Assembly: GCA_034189125.1 (NCBI GenBank)
Contig: JAXHVB010000097.1
Span: 1-50,157 of the forward strand
DNA: 50,157 nt
From: UBA5862 sp002408105
GTDB lineage: Bacteria; Pseudomonadota; Gammaproteobacteria; Pseudomonadales; UBA5862
Direction of reading: 5' to 3'
Below the pieces are notes generated by a model. That model saw only the letters and a program-made list of their open reading frames with translations. It made no database searches and had not been told where the DNA came from. The position numbers were made by a program, and so were the translations under genes. Of this stretch, positions 24,480-32,187 are shown in pieces; position 1 is the stretch's first letter, and every line of letters begins with the position of its first letter.

Positions 24480-25052
24480 TTGCGCCAGCAGCTGCGTGCC
24501 GAGCGGCGCGCCCTCAGCCCGCACCAGCAAACCCAGGCCGCCCAGGGGTTGGCCCGCGTCCTGCGTGGGTTTTTCCGGTTCCGGAAGGCCTGCACAGTGG
24601 CCGCCTACTGGCCGGCGGACGGAGAGATCGACCCTTGGCCGGCCTTGCAGGTACACCCTCGACCCCGACTGCTGTTGCCGTGTCTGACCCACCCTGCCCG
24701 GGAAGGTCGACTGCTGTTTTTGCCGTTCGAGCCGGGACAGCCGCTCGTGCCCAATCGGTTCGGCATCCCCGAGCCACGAACGCGGGGTGCCAAGCCACGG
24801 CCGCTCTGGGCGGTGGATCTGGTGTTGGTGCCATTGGTGGGCTTCGACCGAGCGGGTGGGCGGCTGGGCATGGGCGGTGGGTTTTATGACCGCACCTTTT
24901 CGGCGGGCGCGCGCCGCCGCCCCTACTTGCTGGGCGTTGCCCACCACTTCCAAGAGCAGGACTGGCTTCCGGTGGCCGACTGGGACGTGCCCTTGGATGC
25001 CGTTGCCACTGACCGAAACTTGATTGGCGTGCGCACAGGGATGGCCCGGTGA
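24480..25052 (+). CDS. fthC: 5-formyltetrahydrofolate cyclo-ligase
   Basis: ATP-dependent conversion of 5-formyl-THF to 5,10-methenyl-THF. The family core is clear: RQQLRAERRALSP at the start, then VAAYWPADGEIDP, LLPCLTHP, the VDLVLVPLVGFDRAGGRLGMGGGFYDRTF signature (in parts) and VPLDAVATDRN at the end. The start is doubtful. Homology begins near 24480 (a TTG without a good ribosome site). The frame is open further upstream to an ATG at 24357, but that lies inside 6S RNA. I give the conservative start. Conserved pairing with 6S RNA (ygfA in E. coli). Confidence 0.9.
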   Translation: MRQQLRAERRALSPHQQTQAAQGLARVLRGFFRFRKACTVAAYWPADGEIDPWPALQVHPRPRLLLPCLTHPAREGRLLFLPFEPGQPLVPNRFGIPEPRTRGAKPRPLWAVDLVLVPLVGFDRAGGRLGMGGGFYDRTFSAGARRRPYLLGVAHHFQEQDWLPVADWDVPLDAVATDRNLIGVRTGMAR

Positions 25053-25136
25053 GGCTTGGTGCTGAGGGGGCGCGGTCGAGGTCCAGGCTTCAGACATGCC
25101 CGTCTGCGGCTGGTCAAACACTCAACTGGAGGCTGG

Positions 25137-26489
25137 ATGGCCACTAAACAGCCTGACTGGTGGAGCCTTGATTGGCTGGAGCACCGCCTGTTCGCCGATG
25201 ACCAGGAAGCCCCTTGGTGGCAGCGCGGCCTGCGCCGGGTGGCGCAAGTCTTGTACGCCTGTGTCCGCGACCTCATCGAAGGGCAGATCCAGCTGCACGC
25301 GATGTCGCTGGTGTACACCACGCTGCTCTCCCTAGTGCCGCTGTTGGCGCTCAGCTTTTCGGTGCTCAAGTCATTCGGCGTTCACAACCGCATGGAGCCG
25401 CTGCTGTATAACTTTCTGGCGCCCCTGGGAGCGCGGGCAGAGGAGATCGGCACCCGCTTGGTTGGCTTTGTCGAGAACATGAACGTGGCGGTGCTTGGCA
25501 CCATTGGCCTTGGGTTTCTGATCTACACCACCGTATCACTGGTCCAGAAGATCGAGGCGTCGTTTAACTTTCTGTGGAACGTGCGCCAGCAACGTTCATT
25601 GTCCCAGGTGCTGAGCTATTACCTGAGTTTGATCTTGGTGGGCCCGGTCGCAGTGGTGGTGCTGCTGGGCGTGATCGCCACCATGATGAACTCGTCTTTG
25701 GTTCGCTACCTGGGGTCCTCCGATTTGCTCGGATGGGCATTCGTGGTGGCGGCGCAGGTGCTGCCGATGGTTTTGGTGATGGGCGGGATCACGGCAGTCT
25801 ACATGCTTGTGCCCAACACCCGGGTGAAACCTCCGGCAGCGTTCGGGGGCGCGCTGGTGGCGACCTTGCTTTGGCAGGTGGTCGGTGGCGTCTTCTCGGC
25901 GGTGGTGGTGTCTTCCACCCGGTACGCCGCCATCTACTCGAGCTTCGCGATACTCATCCTGCTGCTCATCTGGCTGTTCCTGAGTTGGCTGATTCTCTTG
26001 GTGGGCGCCAACATCGCCTTCTACCTTCAGCATCCGCGGCTCACGCGCGGGGGTCGTTCTGGGGTATGGGTCAGCGCTGAACTCAAGGAATACCTTGGCT
26101 TGTGGTTGATGGTTGAAGCTGTGGCCCAGCACCGAGTGGGTCGCAGCCTGTCGGTCCATGACCTCTGCGCCGAGCGGGGGATCGCACCGCAGGCGGCCAC
26201 GGAGGTGGTTGCGCTGTTGGTCAAAGCAGGCCTGCTGGTCCAGGTGGCCGACGAATCGGGGGACTACCGCCCTGGCCGGGCAGCGGACCAGGTTGAGCTC
26301 ACGGAGCTGCTTGAACTGGTGCGCAGTGCGGGCAGTGACGATGAGTGCCTGACCTCGGAGCTGCGGATGCAGGCACCGATCGACCCATGGTTCGAGCGCT
26401 ATGAGCAGGCCGGTCGGGCCGCACTTTCGGGGGTGACCCTGGCCGAGGTGGTCACGGCCGAGGACGCGGTGCAAACGCCGGATCAGTAA
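25137..26489 (+). CDS. YihY/BrkB family inner-membrane protein with C-terminal winged-helix-like domain
   Basis: A 450-residue membrane protein. Residues about 40-310 hold the YihY core with six hydrophobic segments and the family marks AMSLVYTTLLSLVPLLALSF, FSVLKSFGV, FNFLWNV, LVPNTRVKPPAAFGGAL and YSSFAILILLLIWLFLSW. A C-terminal soluble part (about 320-450) begins WVSAELKEYL and contains a helix-turn-helix-like segment (LSVHDLCAERGIAPQAATEVVALLVKAGLL), as in UPF0761 members. Function unknown; the old RNase BN name was a misassignment. ATG 25137 has GGAGG 4 bases upstream. Its end overlaps the convergent SDR gene by 7 bases. Confidence 0.92.
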   Translation: MATKQPDWWSLDWLEHRLFADDQEAPWWQRGLRRVAQVLYACVRDLIEGQIQLHAMSLVYTTLLSLVPLLALSFSVLKSFGVHNRMEPLLYNFLAPLGARAEEIGTRLVGFVENMNVAVLGTIGLGFLIYTTVSLVQKIEASFNFLWNVRQQRSLSQVLSYYLSLILVGPVAVVVLLGVIATMMNSSLVRYLGSSDLLGWAFVVAAQVLPMVLVMGGITAVYMLVPNTRVKPPAAFGGALVATLLWQVVGGVFSAVVVSSTRYAAIYSSFAILILLLIWLFLSWLILLVGANIAFYLQHPRLTRGGRSGVWVSAELKEYLGLWLMVEAVAQHRVGRSLSVHDLCAERGIAPQAATEVVALLVKAGLLVQVADESGDYRPGRAADQVELTELLELVRSAGSDDECLTSELRMQAPIDPWFERYEQAGRAALSGVTLAEVVTAEDAVQTPDQ

Positions 26490-27259
26490 TGAACCAGGGC
26501 GCCGCCGTCGATGCGGATGTTCTGCGCTGTGATGCAGGCAGCGCGGTTACTGGCCAGAAACAGCACCAGGTCAGCCACCTCTTCCGGGCGCGCCATGCGG
26601 CCGATCAGGTTGGGGTGGGTGTCGGCAAGCGCCAGGGCTTCGATGTGATCCCAGTCATCGCCCCACCCTTGGCGGCGTGCTTTGGCGCGAAAGGACGCTT
26701 CGACTTCCAGGGTCCGAATCAGTCCGGGTGACACGGTGTTGACGGTCACGCCCGTGCCCGCCAGGGCTTGTGCCAGCGACAGGCTCGTGCTCGCCAGGGC
26801 CGCTTTGGCAGCGTAGTACTGCGGCATTCGATCGCCCGGTCGGTACGCGCCAACCGTTGCCAGTTGAACCACGCGGCCCCATCCGGCCTGGCGCATCCCG
26901 GGCGTCCATGCATGGGCCATGCGCACCGCGGACAGGGTGTTGCGCGCGTAACTTGCGAGCCATGACTCGAGGTCGAAGTGGGTCCAGTCGCCGCGCACGG
27001 CTGCCCCCAGGTTGTTGACCAGTATGTCCACATCACCGACCCGTTCCCGCACCTGCTCGACGACTGCCGCGGCGCCGTCGTCACTGCACAGGTCACCCTG
27101 GACGCAGTCGCATGCCCCGGGCAGCGGTTCGGGTAGACGTTCGTTGCCGTGCAGGACCACCCGAACACCGGCCTCCGTAAACCGCTGAGCAATCGCTCGG
27201 CCAGTTCCTCGATCGCTGCCGGTGATCAATGCGGTTTTGCCGCGGACTTCGAGGTCCAT
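26483..27259 (-). CDS. SDR family NAD(P)-dependent oxidoreductase with Thr at the catalytic Ser position
   Basis: A 258-residue classical short-chain dehydrogenase. Visible are the nucleotide motif TGSDRGTG (13-20), NNLG (82-85), the structural Asn107, and the YxxxK pair Y148/K152. The residue 13 before the tyrosine, normally serine, is Thr135 (QLATVGAY). The C-terminus ITAQNIRIDGGAL fits the family. I start at 27259 because GGAGAAG lies at good distance before that ATG; the ATG five codons earlier lacks a ribosome site. The substrate is unknown: 3-oxoacyl-ACP reductase-like or sugar/alcohol dehydrogenase are possible. Divergent from the HDOD gene. Confidence 0.9.
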   Translation of the reverse strand: MDLEVRGKTALITGSDRGTGRAIAQRFTEAGVRVVLHGNERLPEPLPGACDCVQGDLCSDDGAAAVVEQVRERVGDVDILVNNLGAAVRGDWTHFDLESWLASYARNTLSAVRMAHAWTPGMRQAGWGRVVQLATVGAYRPGDRMPQYYAAKAALASTSLSLAQALAGTGVTVNTVSPGLIRTLEVEASFRAKARRQGWGDDWDHIEALALADTHPNLIGRMARPEEVADLVLFLASNRAACITAQNIRIDGGALVHY

Positions 27260-27339
27260 CAAATTCTTCTCCATGGTGAGTTGTTGGCTGGTTGAAGCGG
27301 TCTAAGCTTGAACAAGTAACGATCAGTTCGAGGCCATTG

Positions 27340-28251
27340 ATGACTTTAAGCTCCGCTTGCTCTGACCCGCAATTTGACCCTCGAACGCTCGCGGAACAGG
27401 TCGAACATCTGATTGCCTTGCCTGAGGTTTGCCTGCAGCTTCAGGCTCTGCTGGAAGATGAGCGTGCCTCGGCACGCGATTTTGCTCAGTTGATTGCCTG
27501 TGACGCGGCCCTCACTGCCCGTTTGCTGCACCTCACCAACAGCGCAACCTTTGCCCGCTATGGGGAGGTGGACTCGGTCGCCAAAGCCATCACTTTGATT
27601 GGGGTTGACGAACTCTATCATCTGGCAGTCGCCGCATCGGCGGCCAACCTGTACCGAGGGCCGGTGCCCCTTGAGGTCGATCTGCATGCGTTCTGGGCGC
27701 GCAACGTGCACTGCGCGCTCGCCGCCCGTTTGCTGGGCCGCCTGCGCAGCCACCCGAGGCGTGAGCAGCTGTTCACCGCTGGGCTCTTGCATCACCTGGG
27801 TTGGCTGGCCCTCTATGAATCCGTTCCGCAATTGGCGGTTGAGCTCGCGACTGCGCCCGCCTCCGAACCGGTCTGGCGGCAGGAGCAGAACCGCCTTGGC
27901 TATCCCCTCACCGCAGTGAGCGCCGCGCTGATGGAGCGGTGGGCGATGCCTCCTCGGTTGGTTCAGCCGGTCGCCGGCCTGCACGCGCCGCTCAGTCTCT
28001 GCCCCGACCACCAGGGTGCTGGCGCGATCATTCACATTGCGCACCGTGTGGCACTGCACCTGGAGCAGGACTCGGTGTCGGATGCCACCTCCGAGGGGTA
28101 TCTGGGATTGATCGATCCAGTCGCTTGGAAACTGAGCGGCTTGCGCCCGGCAGTGCTGCCGGAGGTGGTGCGGTATGTGAGCGCTGAGTCCTGGGAACTC
28201 ACCAGCGTATTCCTGTCCGGTGCCGTATCGGTCGCACACCCCACCGTGTAA
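27340..28251 (+). CDS. HDOD domain-containing protein
   Basis: A 303-residue HDOD-family protein (a catalytically inactive relative of HD phosphohydrolases used in bacterial signalling). The domain spans about 20-220: LPEVCLQLQALLEDERAS, FAQLIACDAALTARLLHLTNSA, VAKAITLIGVDELYHLAV and FTAGLLHHLGWLAL, where the HD of active enzymes is replaced by HH. The rest is a less conserved C-terminal extension. ATG 27340 has GAGG upstream. HDOD proteins often act with c-di-GMP or chemotaxis proteins; here the neighbours give no clear partner. Stops 75 bases before the glycosyltransferase-cassette promoter. Confidence 0.9.
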   Translation: MTLSSACSDPQFDPRTLAEQVEHLIALPEVCLQLQALLEDERASARDFAQLIACDAALTARLLHLTNSATFARYGEVDSVAKAITLIGVDELYHLAVAASAANLYRGPVPLEVDLHAFWARNVHCALAARLLGRLRSHPRREQLFTAGLLHHLGWLALYESVPQLAVELATAPASEPVWRQEQNRLGYPLTAVSAALMERWAMPPRLVQPVAGLHAPLSLCPDHQGAGAIIHIAHRVALHLEQDSVSDATSEGYLGLIDPVAWKLSGLRPAVLPEVVRYVSAESWELTSVFLSGAVSVAHPTV

Positions 28252-28290
28252 CTCCTTTCCCCGGGTCACCCCGCAGGTTAAGTCCCTGTG

Positions 28291-28319
28291 TTGTCTGCGA
28301 AATAATCGCGTCATAGAAT
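28291..28319 (+). promoter_or_regulatory. Sigma-70 promoter for the glycosyltransferase cassette
   Basis: TTGTCT (28291-28296) and TAGAAT (28314-28319) are 17 bases apart. Transcription should start near 28326, leaving a leader of about 120 bases before the ATG at 28446. Confidence 0.7.
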
Positions 28320-28325
28320 AGTGTG

Positions 28326-28445
28326 CACGGCTGCTTTGCGCAGCAGCCCCACGGTGGCAAGGACCAGACTTCCTTGCACACCGCGCGGATGGCTGGTGCG
28401 GGTCCGCTGAGAAGACCGAAGGATAAACACACTGGCGGACAACGA
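28326..28445 (+). promoter_or_regulatory. Structured 5' leader with competing helices (candidate RNA switch)
   Basis: Hairpin 1: GGCTGCT (28329-28335) with AGCAGCC (28342-28348), 6-base loop. Hairpin 2: 28352-28363 with 28371-28383, 12 base pairs, 7-base loop and one bulged A at 28378. Downstream, GTCCGC (28402-28407) can pair either with GCGGAT (28385-28390, one G-U) or with GCGGAC (28435-28440), which ends 5 bases before the start codon. The two pairings exclude each other. That is the layout of a translational switch or attenuator. It matches no riboswitch class I recognise. Pairings are seen by eye; folding and regulation are inferred. Confidence 0.55.
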
Positions 28446-29735
28446 ATGACAGGTGTTCCGGCCCTCGTTGAGGAACCTGGCCTATCCCTGCGCAAGCCAC
28501 TGCGCATATGTTTATTGGGCTACCGCAGTCATCCCTACTGTGGTGGCCAGGGCGTCTATATCCGGTTTTTGAGCAAGGCGCTGACCGATGCCGGTCATCG
28601 GGTGGATGTGCTTTCTGGCCCGCCTTATCCGCAACTGGATCCCCGGGTGAGGTTGATCAAGATGCCGAGCCTGGACCTCTTCTCACAGACCACCTTGTTC
28701 CCCCGCGCCTCTTTCGCGGCGCTGCGTGATCCAATCAATCGGGCAGAATACATCGACAAGTTGCTGGGCGGCTTTCCCGAACCGGAAACCTTCGGCCGGC
28801 GGGTGGTGCGCTACTTTGAGCAGCGCCGAGGGGACTACGACCTGGTGCACGACAACCAGAGCCTGTCCTGGGGGGTGTTGGCGCTGCAGGAGCTGGGCAT
28901 TCCGGTGGTTTCTACGGTCCATCACCCGATTTCCCGCGACCTCCAACTCGAGCTCGACAGTGCCCGGCACTGGTGGCACCGGGCATTGATTCGGCGTTGG
29001 CATTCATTCTTGGACATGCAGCAGGCGGTGATCCGAAAGCTGGACCACCTGGTGACGGTTTCCGAGTGTTCCCGGCGTGACATCGCCGCGGATTTCGCCA
29101 TCCCGAGTGACCGCATCGGGCTGGTCTATAACGGCATTGATACCCTCCAGTTCCGCCCCCGGCCAGAGGTCAAGCGGGTTCCATACCGAATCATGGCAAC
29201 CGCGAGTGCGGATGCGCCACTGAAGGGGTTGGACTACCTGTTGCAGGCGATCCCAGGATTGGTTGCAGCGCACCCGCAGACCGAGTTGGTGGTGCTGGGC
29301 AAACCCAAGGTGGGCGGGCACACCGAACGGTTGATCCGGCGCCTTGGCATCGAGGACCGCATCCAGTTTCTGAGTGGCCTTTCGACAGAGGCGGTGGCCG
29401 AGCTGTACGCCCAGGCCACAGTGGCGGTGGTCCCGTCCTTGTATGAGGGCTTCGGGTTGCCTGCTGGAGAGGCCATGGCCTGCGCCACGCCTGTTGTGGC
29501 AACCACGGGCGGCGCCCTGCCCGAGGTGGTGGGGGACGCTGGGATCTTGGTGCCACCCGCGGACAGCGATGCCTTGCAGGGCGCCATTGCCGGCCTGCTG
29601 ACCGATCCCGCGACTCGTGAGGAGCTTGGTCGCCGCGGTCGGCAGCGCATTGAGGAACTGTTCTGCTGGCAGGTTTGCGCCGAGCAGATGTCTGCGCACT
29701 ACGACCGGTTGCTGTCGTCCCATGCAGACCATTGA
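28446..29735 (+). CDS. Glycosyltransferase family 4
   Basis: A GT-B fold, retaining glycosyltransferase of 429 residues. N-terminal domain: RICLLGYRSHPYCGGQGVYIR with the GGQG loop at 33-36, and STVHHPISRD near 157-164. C-terminal domain: VYNGID, KGLDYLL, LVVLGKPK and the donor-phosphate E-x7-E pair E334/E342 in EGFGLPAGEAM, all typical of GT4. No transmembrane helix, so it acts at the cytoplasmic face. Donor and acceptor are unknown. The ATG at 28446 is preceded by GGCGGAC, which can be masked by the leader. The end overlaps the next start by 14 bases. First gene of a three-gene unit. Confidence 0.92.
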   Translation: MTGVPALVEEPGLSLRKPLRICLLGYRSHPYCGGQGVYIRFLSKALTDAGHRVDVLSGPPYPQLDPRVRLIKMPSLDLFSQTTLFPRASFAALRDPINRAEYIDKLLGGFPEPETFGRRVVRYFEQRRGDYDLVHDNQSLSWGVLALQELGIPVVSTVHHPISRDLQLELDSARHWWHRALIRRWHSFLDMQQAVIRKLDHLVTVSECSRRDIAADFAIPSDRIGLVYNGIDTLQFRPRPEVKRVPYRIMATASADAPLKGLDYLLQAIPGLVAAHPQTELVVLGKPKVGGHTERLIRRLGIEDRIQFLSGLSTEAVAELYAQATVAVVPSLYEGFGLPAGEAMACATPVVATTGGALPEVVGDAGILVPPADSDALQGAIAGLLTDPATREELGRRGRQRIEELFCWQVCAEQMSAHYDRLLSSHADH

Positions 29736-30426
29736 GTTCGACAGGCTGCAGCTGATGCCAGGCCAGCGGGTGCTGGACCTCGGCTGCGGACAGGGTCGAC
29801 ACACCCTGGGTGCGGCAGCCCATGCAGAGGTGGTGTCTGTGGGGGTTGACCTCGGTTTTGAGGACTTGCTCGCCGCTCGAGATGCCATGCAGGCGGAGCC
29901 CCCCCACGCTGGGTCTGGATATCCCGCCGTGCTGCAGGCAGACGGCTTGTCGTTGCCGTTCCCCGATGCCTGCTTCGATGTGGTGGTCTGTTCCGAAGTG
30001 CTGGAGCACATTCCCGATTATGCGGCAGCTCTGTCGGAGCTCAACCGGGTTTTGCGCCCCGGTGGCAAGCTGGCCGTCAGTGTTCCAAGCTACGGCCCGG
30101 AGTGGCTCTGCTGGGCGCTCAGCGACGCGTACCACGAGGTGCCCGGCGGCCATGTGCGCATTTTTCGCAGCAAGGCCCTGCAGCGCGAGATTGAGGACCA
30201 CGGATTCGAGGTGTCCGCGCGCCACCGCGCTCACGCCCTGCACAGCCCGTATTGGTGGTTGCAATGTGCCCTCTGGAGGCGTCGGGAGTGCTCTCGACTC
30301 GTCAAGGCTTACCACCGTTTGCTGGTGTGGGACATGATGAAAGCCCCGGCTTTGACGCGAAAGTTGGAACAGGTCTTGAATCCACTTATCGGAAAAAGCA
30401 CTGTGATGTATTTCACCAAAGGATAA
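29722..30426 (+). CDS. Class I SAM-dependent methyltransferase
   Basis: A 234-residue methyltransferase of the Methyltransf_11 type. SAM motif I is VLDLGCGQGRHT (17-28), the acidic residue after strand 2 is in VGVDLG, and FDVVVCSEVLEHIPDY with LNRVLRPGGKLAVSVPSY gives motifs II and III. The C-terminal half has aromatic-rich segments (HSPYWWLQCALWRRR) that may contact a lipid or glycan. Starts inside the glycosyltransferase 3' end and stops 4 bases before the next gene, so all three are probably translated together. Substrate unknown; a sugar hydroxyl or lipid-linked glycan is an inference from the neighbours. Confidence 0.9.
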   Translation: MQTIEFDRLQLMPGQRVLDLGCGQGRHTLGAAAHAEVVSVGVDLGFEDLLAARDAMQAEPPHAGSGYPAVLQADGLSLPFPDACFDVVVCSEVLEHIPDYAAALSELNRVLRPGGKLAVSVPSYGPEWLCWALSDAYHEVPGGHVRIFRSKALQREIEDHGFEVSARHRAHALHSPYWWLQCALWRRRECSRLVKAYHRLLVWDMMKAPALTRKLEQVLNPLIGKSTVMYFTKG

Positions 30427-30430
30427 TGGT

Positions 30431-31510
30431 GTGACCAAGCTGTATTTAACTCGTGGCGCACTGCCGATCGACTATTTCGCACCCTCGGTTGACTATTTGC
30501 TGGGTGTGCAGCAGTCGGACGGCTCCATTCCATGGTTCATTGGCGGGCACCTGGATCCCTGGGACCATGTTGAGGCAGCAATGGGGTTGAGCATCGCCGG
30601 CCGCTACGCTGAGGCGGTGGCGGCATACGAATGGCTCGCGGCAAACCAGTTGGACGATGGCAGCTGGTGGGCACGCTACGAGGCCGGAGAGGCCGTCATC
30701 GATGCAGAGAGCCGCAAGGAGTCCAATTTCGTCGCCTACATTGCGACCGGGGTGTGGCACCATTATTTGATCACCGGCGACCTCGAATTCTTGCAGCGCA
30801 TGTGGCCCGCAGTGAATTCCGCCATCGGGCATGTACTGGAGCTGCAGGCGACCACTGGCGAGGTCTATTGGGCCCGCAACGTTGAGGGCCAGCCCTTGCC
30901 CCGGGCGTTGGTCACGGGTTGCAGTTCGATCTACAAGAGCTTGGAGTGCGGATACAACATTTCAGTGGCATTGTCCCGACCACAAACAGCGTGGAAGCAG
31001 GCGAGAGAGCGGTTGGGTCAGGCCTTGCGCACGCGACCGGATCGCTTTGATCAGAGCAAATCTCGGTACTCAATGGATTGGTTTTACCCGATTTTAACCG
31101 GGGTGGTTCAGGGCGACGGGGCACGCACGCGCCTGCGTGGTCGATGGCAAGAATTCATCGAAGCGGACCTTGGGTGCCGTTGCGTCGCGGATGAGCCCTG
31201 GGTGACAGTTGCTGAGTCTTGCGAGTTGACCATGGCGCTGTTGGCGGCAGGCGACCGCCATCGAGCCAGCGAGCTGTTCAGTTGGCTTCACGAGTTTCGC
31301 TGCGACAGTGGTGTCTATTGGACGGGGTACCAGTTCGATCTGGACCTGCTTTGGCCGGAGGAGCAGCCGACCTGGACGGCCGGCGCGGTTTTGCTGGCGG
31401 CCGACGCCCTGGCGCAGGCGACGCCTGCAAGCCGACTGTTCACGGAAGTGCAGCTGTTAGATGCGCCTGAGGATGCCCAAGGTGTGCACCATCGGGAGCG
31501 GCTCGAATAG
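30431..31510 (+). CDS. Predicted alpha/alpha-toroid protein (prenyltransferase / squalene-cyclase-like repeats)
   Basis: A 359-residue, Trp/Tyr-rich, mostly helical protein without signal peptide or membrane segment. Two QW-like motifs are visible, VQQSDGSIPW (26-35) and NQLDDGSWW (72-80), between paired helices, plus HLDPWDHVEAAMGL (40-53) and later DSGVYWTGYQ. This is the pattern of alpha/alpha toroids, shared by prenyltransferases, terpene cyclases and several glycoside hydrolases. The DxDD motif of squalene-hopene cyclases is absent, so a cyclase role is unlikely. Catalysis on a polyprenyl-linked sugar or a glycosidase-like role are both open. Its last 54 bases overlap the convergent methyltransferase gene. 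Confidence 0.75.
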   Translation: MTKLYLTRGALPIDYFAPSVDYLLGVQQSDGSIPWFIGGHLDPWDHVEAAMGLSIAGRYAEAVAAYEWLAANQLDDGSWWARYEAGEAVIDAESRKESNFVAYIATGVWHHYLITGDLEFLQRMWPAVNSAIGHVLELQATTGEVYWARNVEGQPLPRALVTGCSSIYKSLECGYNISVALSRPQTAWKQARERLGQALRTRPDRFDQSKSRYSMDWFYPILTGVVQGDGARTRLRGRWQEFIEADLGCRCVADEPWVTVAESCELTMALLAAGDRHRASELFSWLHEFRCDSGVYWTGYQFDLDLLWPEEQPTWTAGAVLLAADALAQATPASRLFTEVQLLDAPEDAQGVHHRERLE

Positions 31511-32074
31511 GCCGGAGGCAATTGCCAGGTCGTACACCATGCGGGGGGCTTGGCCCCCTTCTTCCGGGTCAAAGAAAATGTCGTGGATGGCGAGGATACC
31601 GCCGGGCATCACCCGGGGTGCCCAGGCCCGGTAGTCTGCCAGCGCCGCCGCTTCACTGTGCCCCCCGTCAATGAACACCAGTGACAACCCGGTGCACCAA
31701 TGTCGAGCCGCAGCTTCGGATTGAGCGACAATCGGGACCACGTACTCCTCGAGCGCTGCCCGGCGCAGATTCCAGCGAAATTCTCGAAAGCTGTCCATCG
31801 CTTTTGCCCCAGTGTCGTACAGGTCCGGGTCGTGGTACGCCTCACCGACCTGGTGTTCCTCGGATCCACGGTGGTGATCGATCGCATACAACAATGCACC
31901 GGTTTCTTTGCAGGCGGTGGCCAGGTACAGCGTTGACTTACCGCAGTAGCTGCCAATTTCCAGACATGGACCCCGTGTCGAGTGTTCGCGTGCCAGTTGA
32001 TACAGGGCATCGCCTTCCCGAGGGTCGAGGAAGCCTTTGACCGAATCGAGGTCGATGGTAAGTGGGGCGCGCAT
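31457..32074 (-). CDS. Class I SAM-dependent methyltransferase (Methyltransf_24 / TylF-like)
   Basis: A 205-residue methyltransferase. Motif I region is CLEIGSYCGKSTLYLA, the acidic residue is in YAIDHHRGSEEH, then LVFIDGGHSE and MPGGILAIHDIF, typical of TylF/Methyltransf_24 O-methyltransferases of sugars and natural products, which use a metal ion. ATG 32074 has AGGAG at good distance. It faces the toroid gene with overlapping 3' ends, and is divergent from hldE. Probably part of the same functional cassette although on the opposite strand; this is inference. Confidence 0.88.
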   Translation of the reverse strand: MRAPLTIDLDSVKGFLDPREGDALYQLAREHSTRGPCLEIGSYCGKSTLYLATACKETGALLYAIDHHRGSEEHQVGEAYHDPDLYDTGAKAMDSFREFRWNLRRAALEEYVVPIVAQSEAAARHWCTGLSLVFIDGGHSEAAALADYRAWAPRVMPGGILAIHDIFFDPEEGGQAPRMVYDLAIASGLFEPLPMVHTLGILRRI

Positions 32075-32111
32075 GCCGGATCTCCTGGGCATTGGGGCTG
32101 CATAGCGCGGG

Positions 32112-32117
32112 TATAAT
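32112..32117 (+). promoter_or_regulatory. Perfect -10 (TATAAT) upstream of hldE
   Basis: TATAAT at 32112-32117 lies about 70 bases before the hldE ATG. The -35 is poor: GCATTG 17 bases upstream, or TTGGGG only 14 bases away. Likely a weak or activator-aided promoter for hldE-waaA. Confidence 0.5.
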
Positions 32118-32187
32118 AAAGGAGTCGTCGCATTCGGTGTACAAATGGCAGGGCGATTCAAGGGGGTGAAGCACAGGTGGAGTCGGA

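Noticed and set aside
29191..30438. 415-codon antisense frame across the glycosyltransferase and methyltransferase genes
   Set aside because: Shadow of two genes with clear motifs; no family features.
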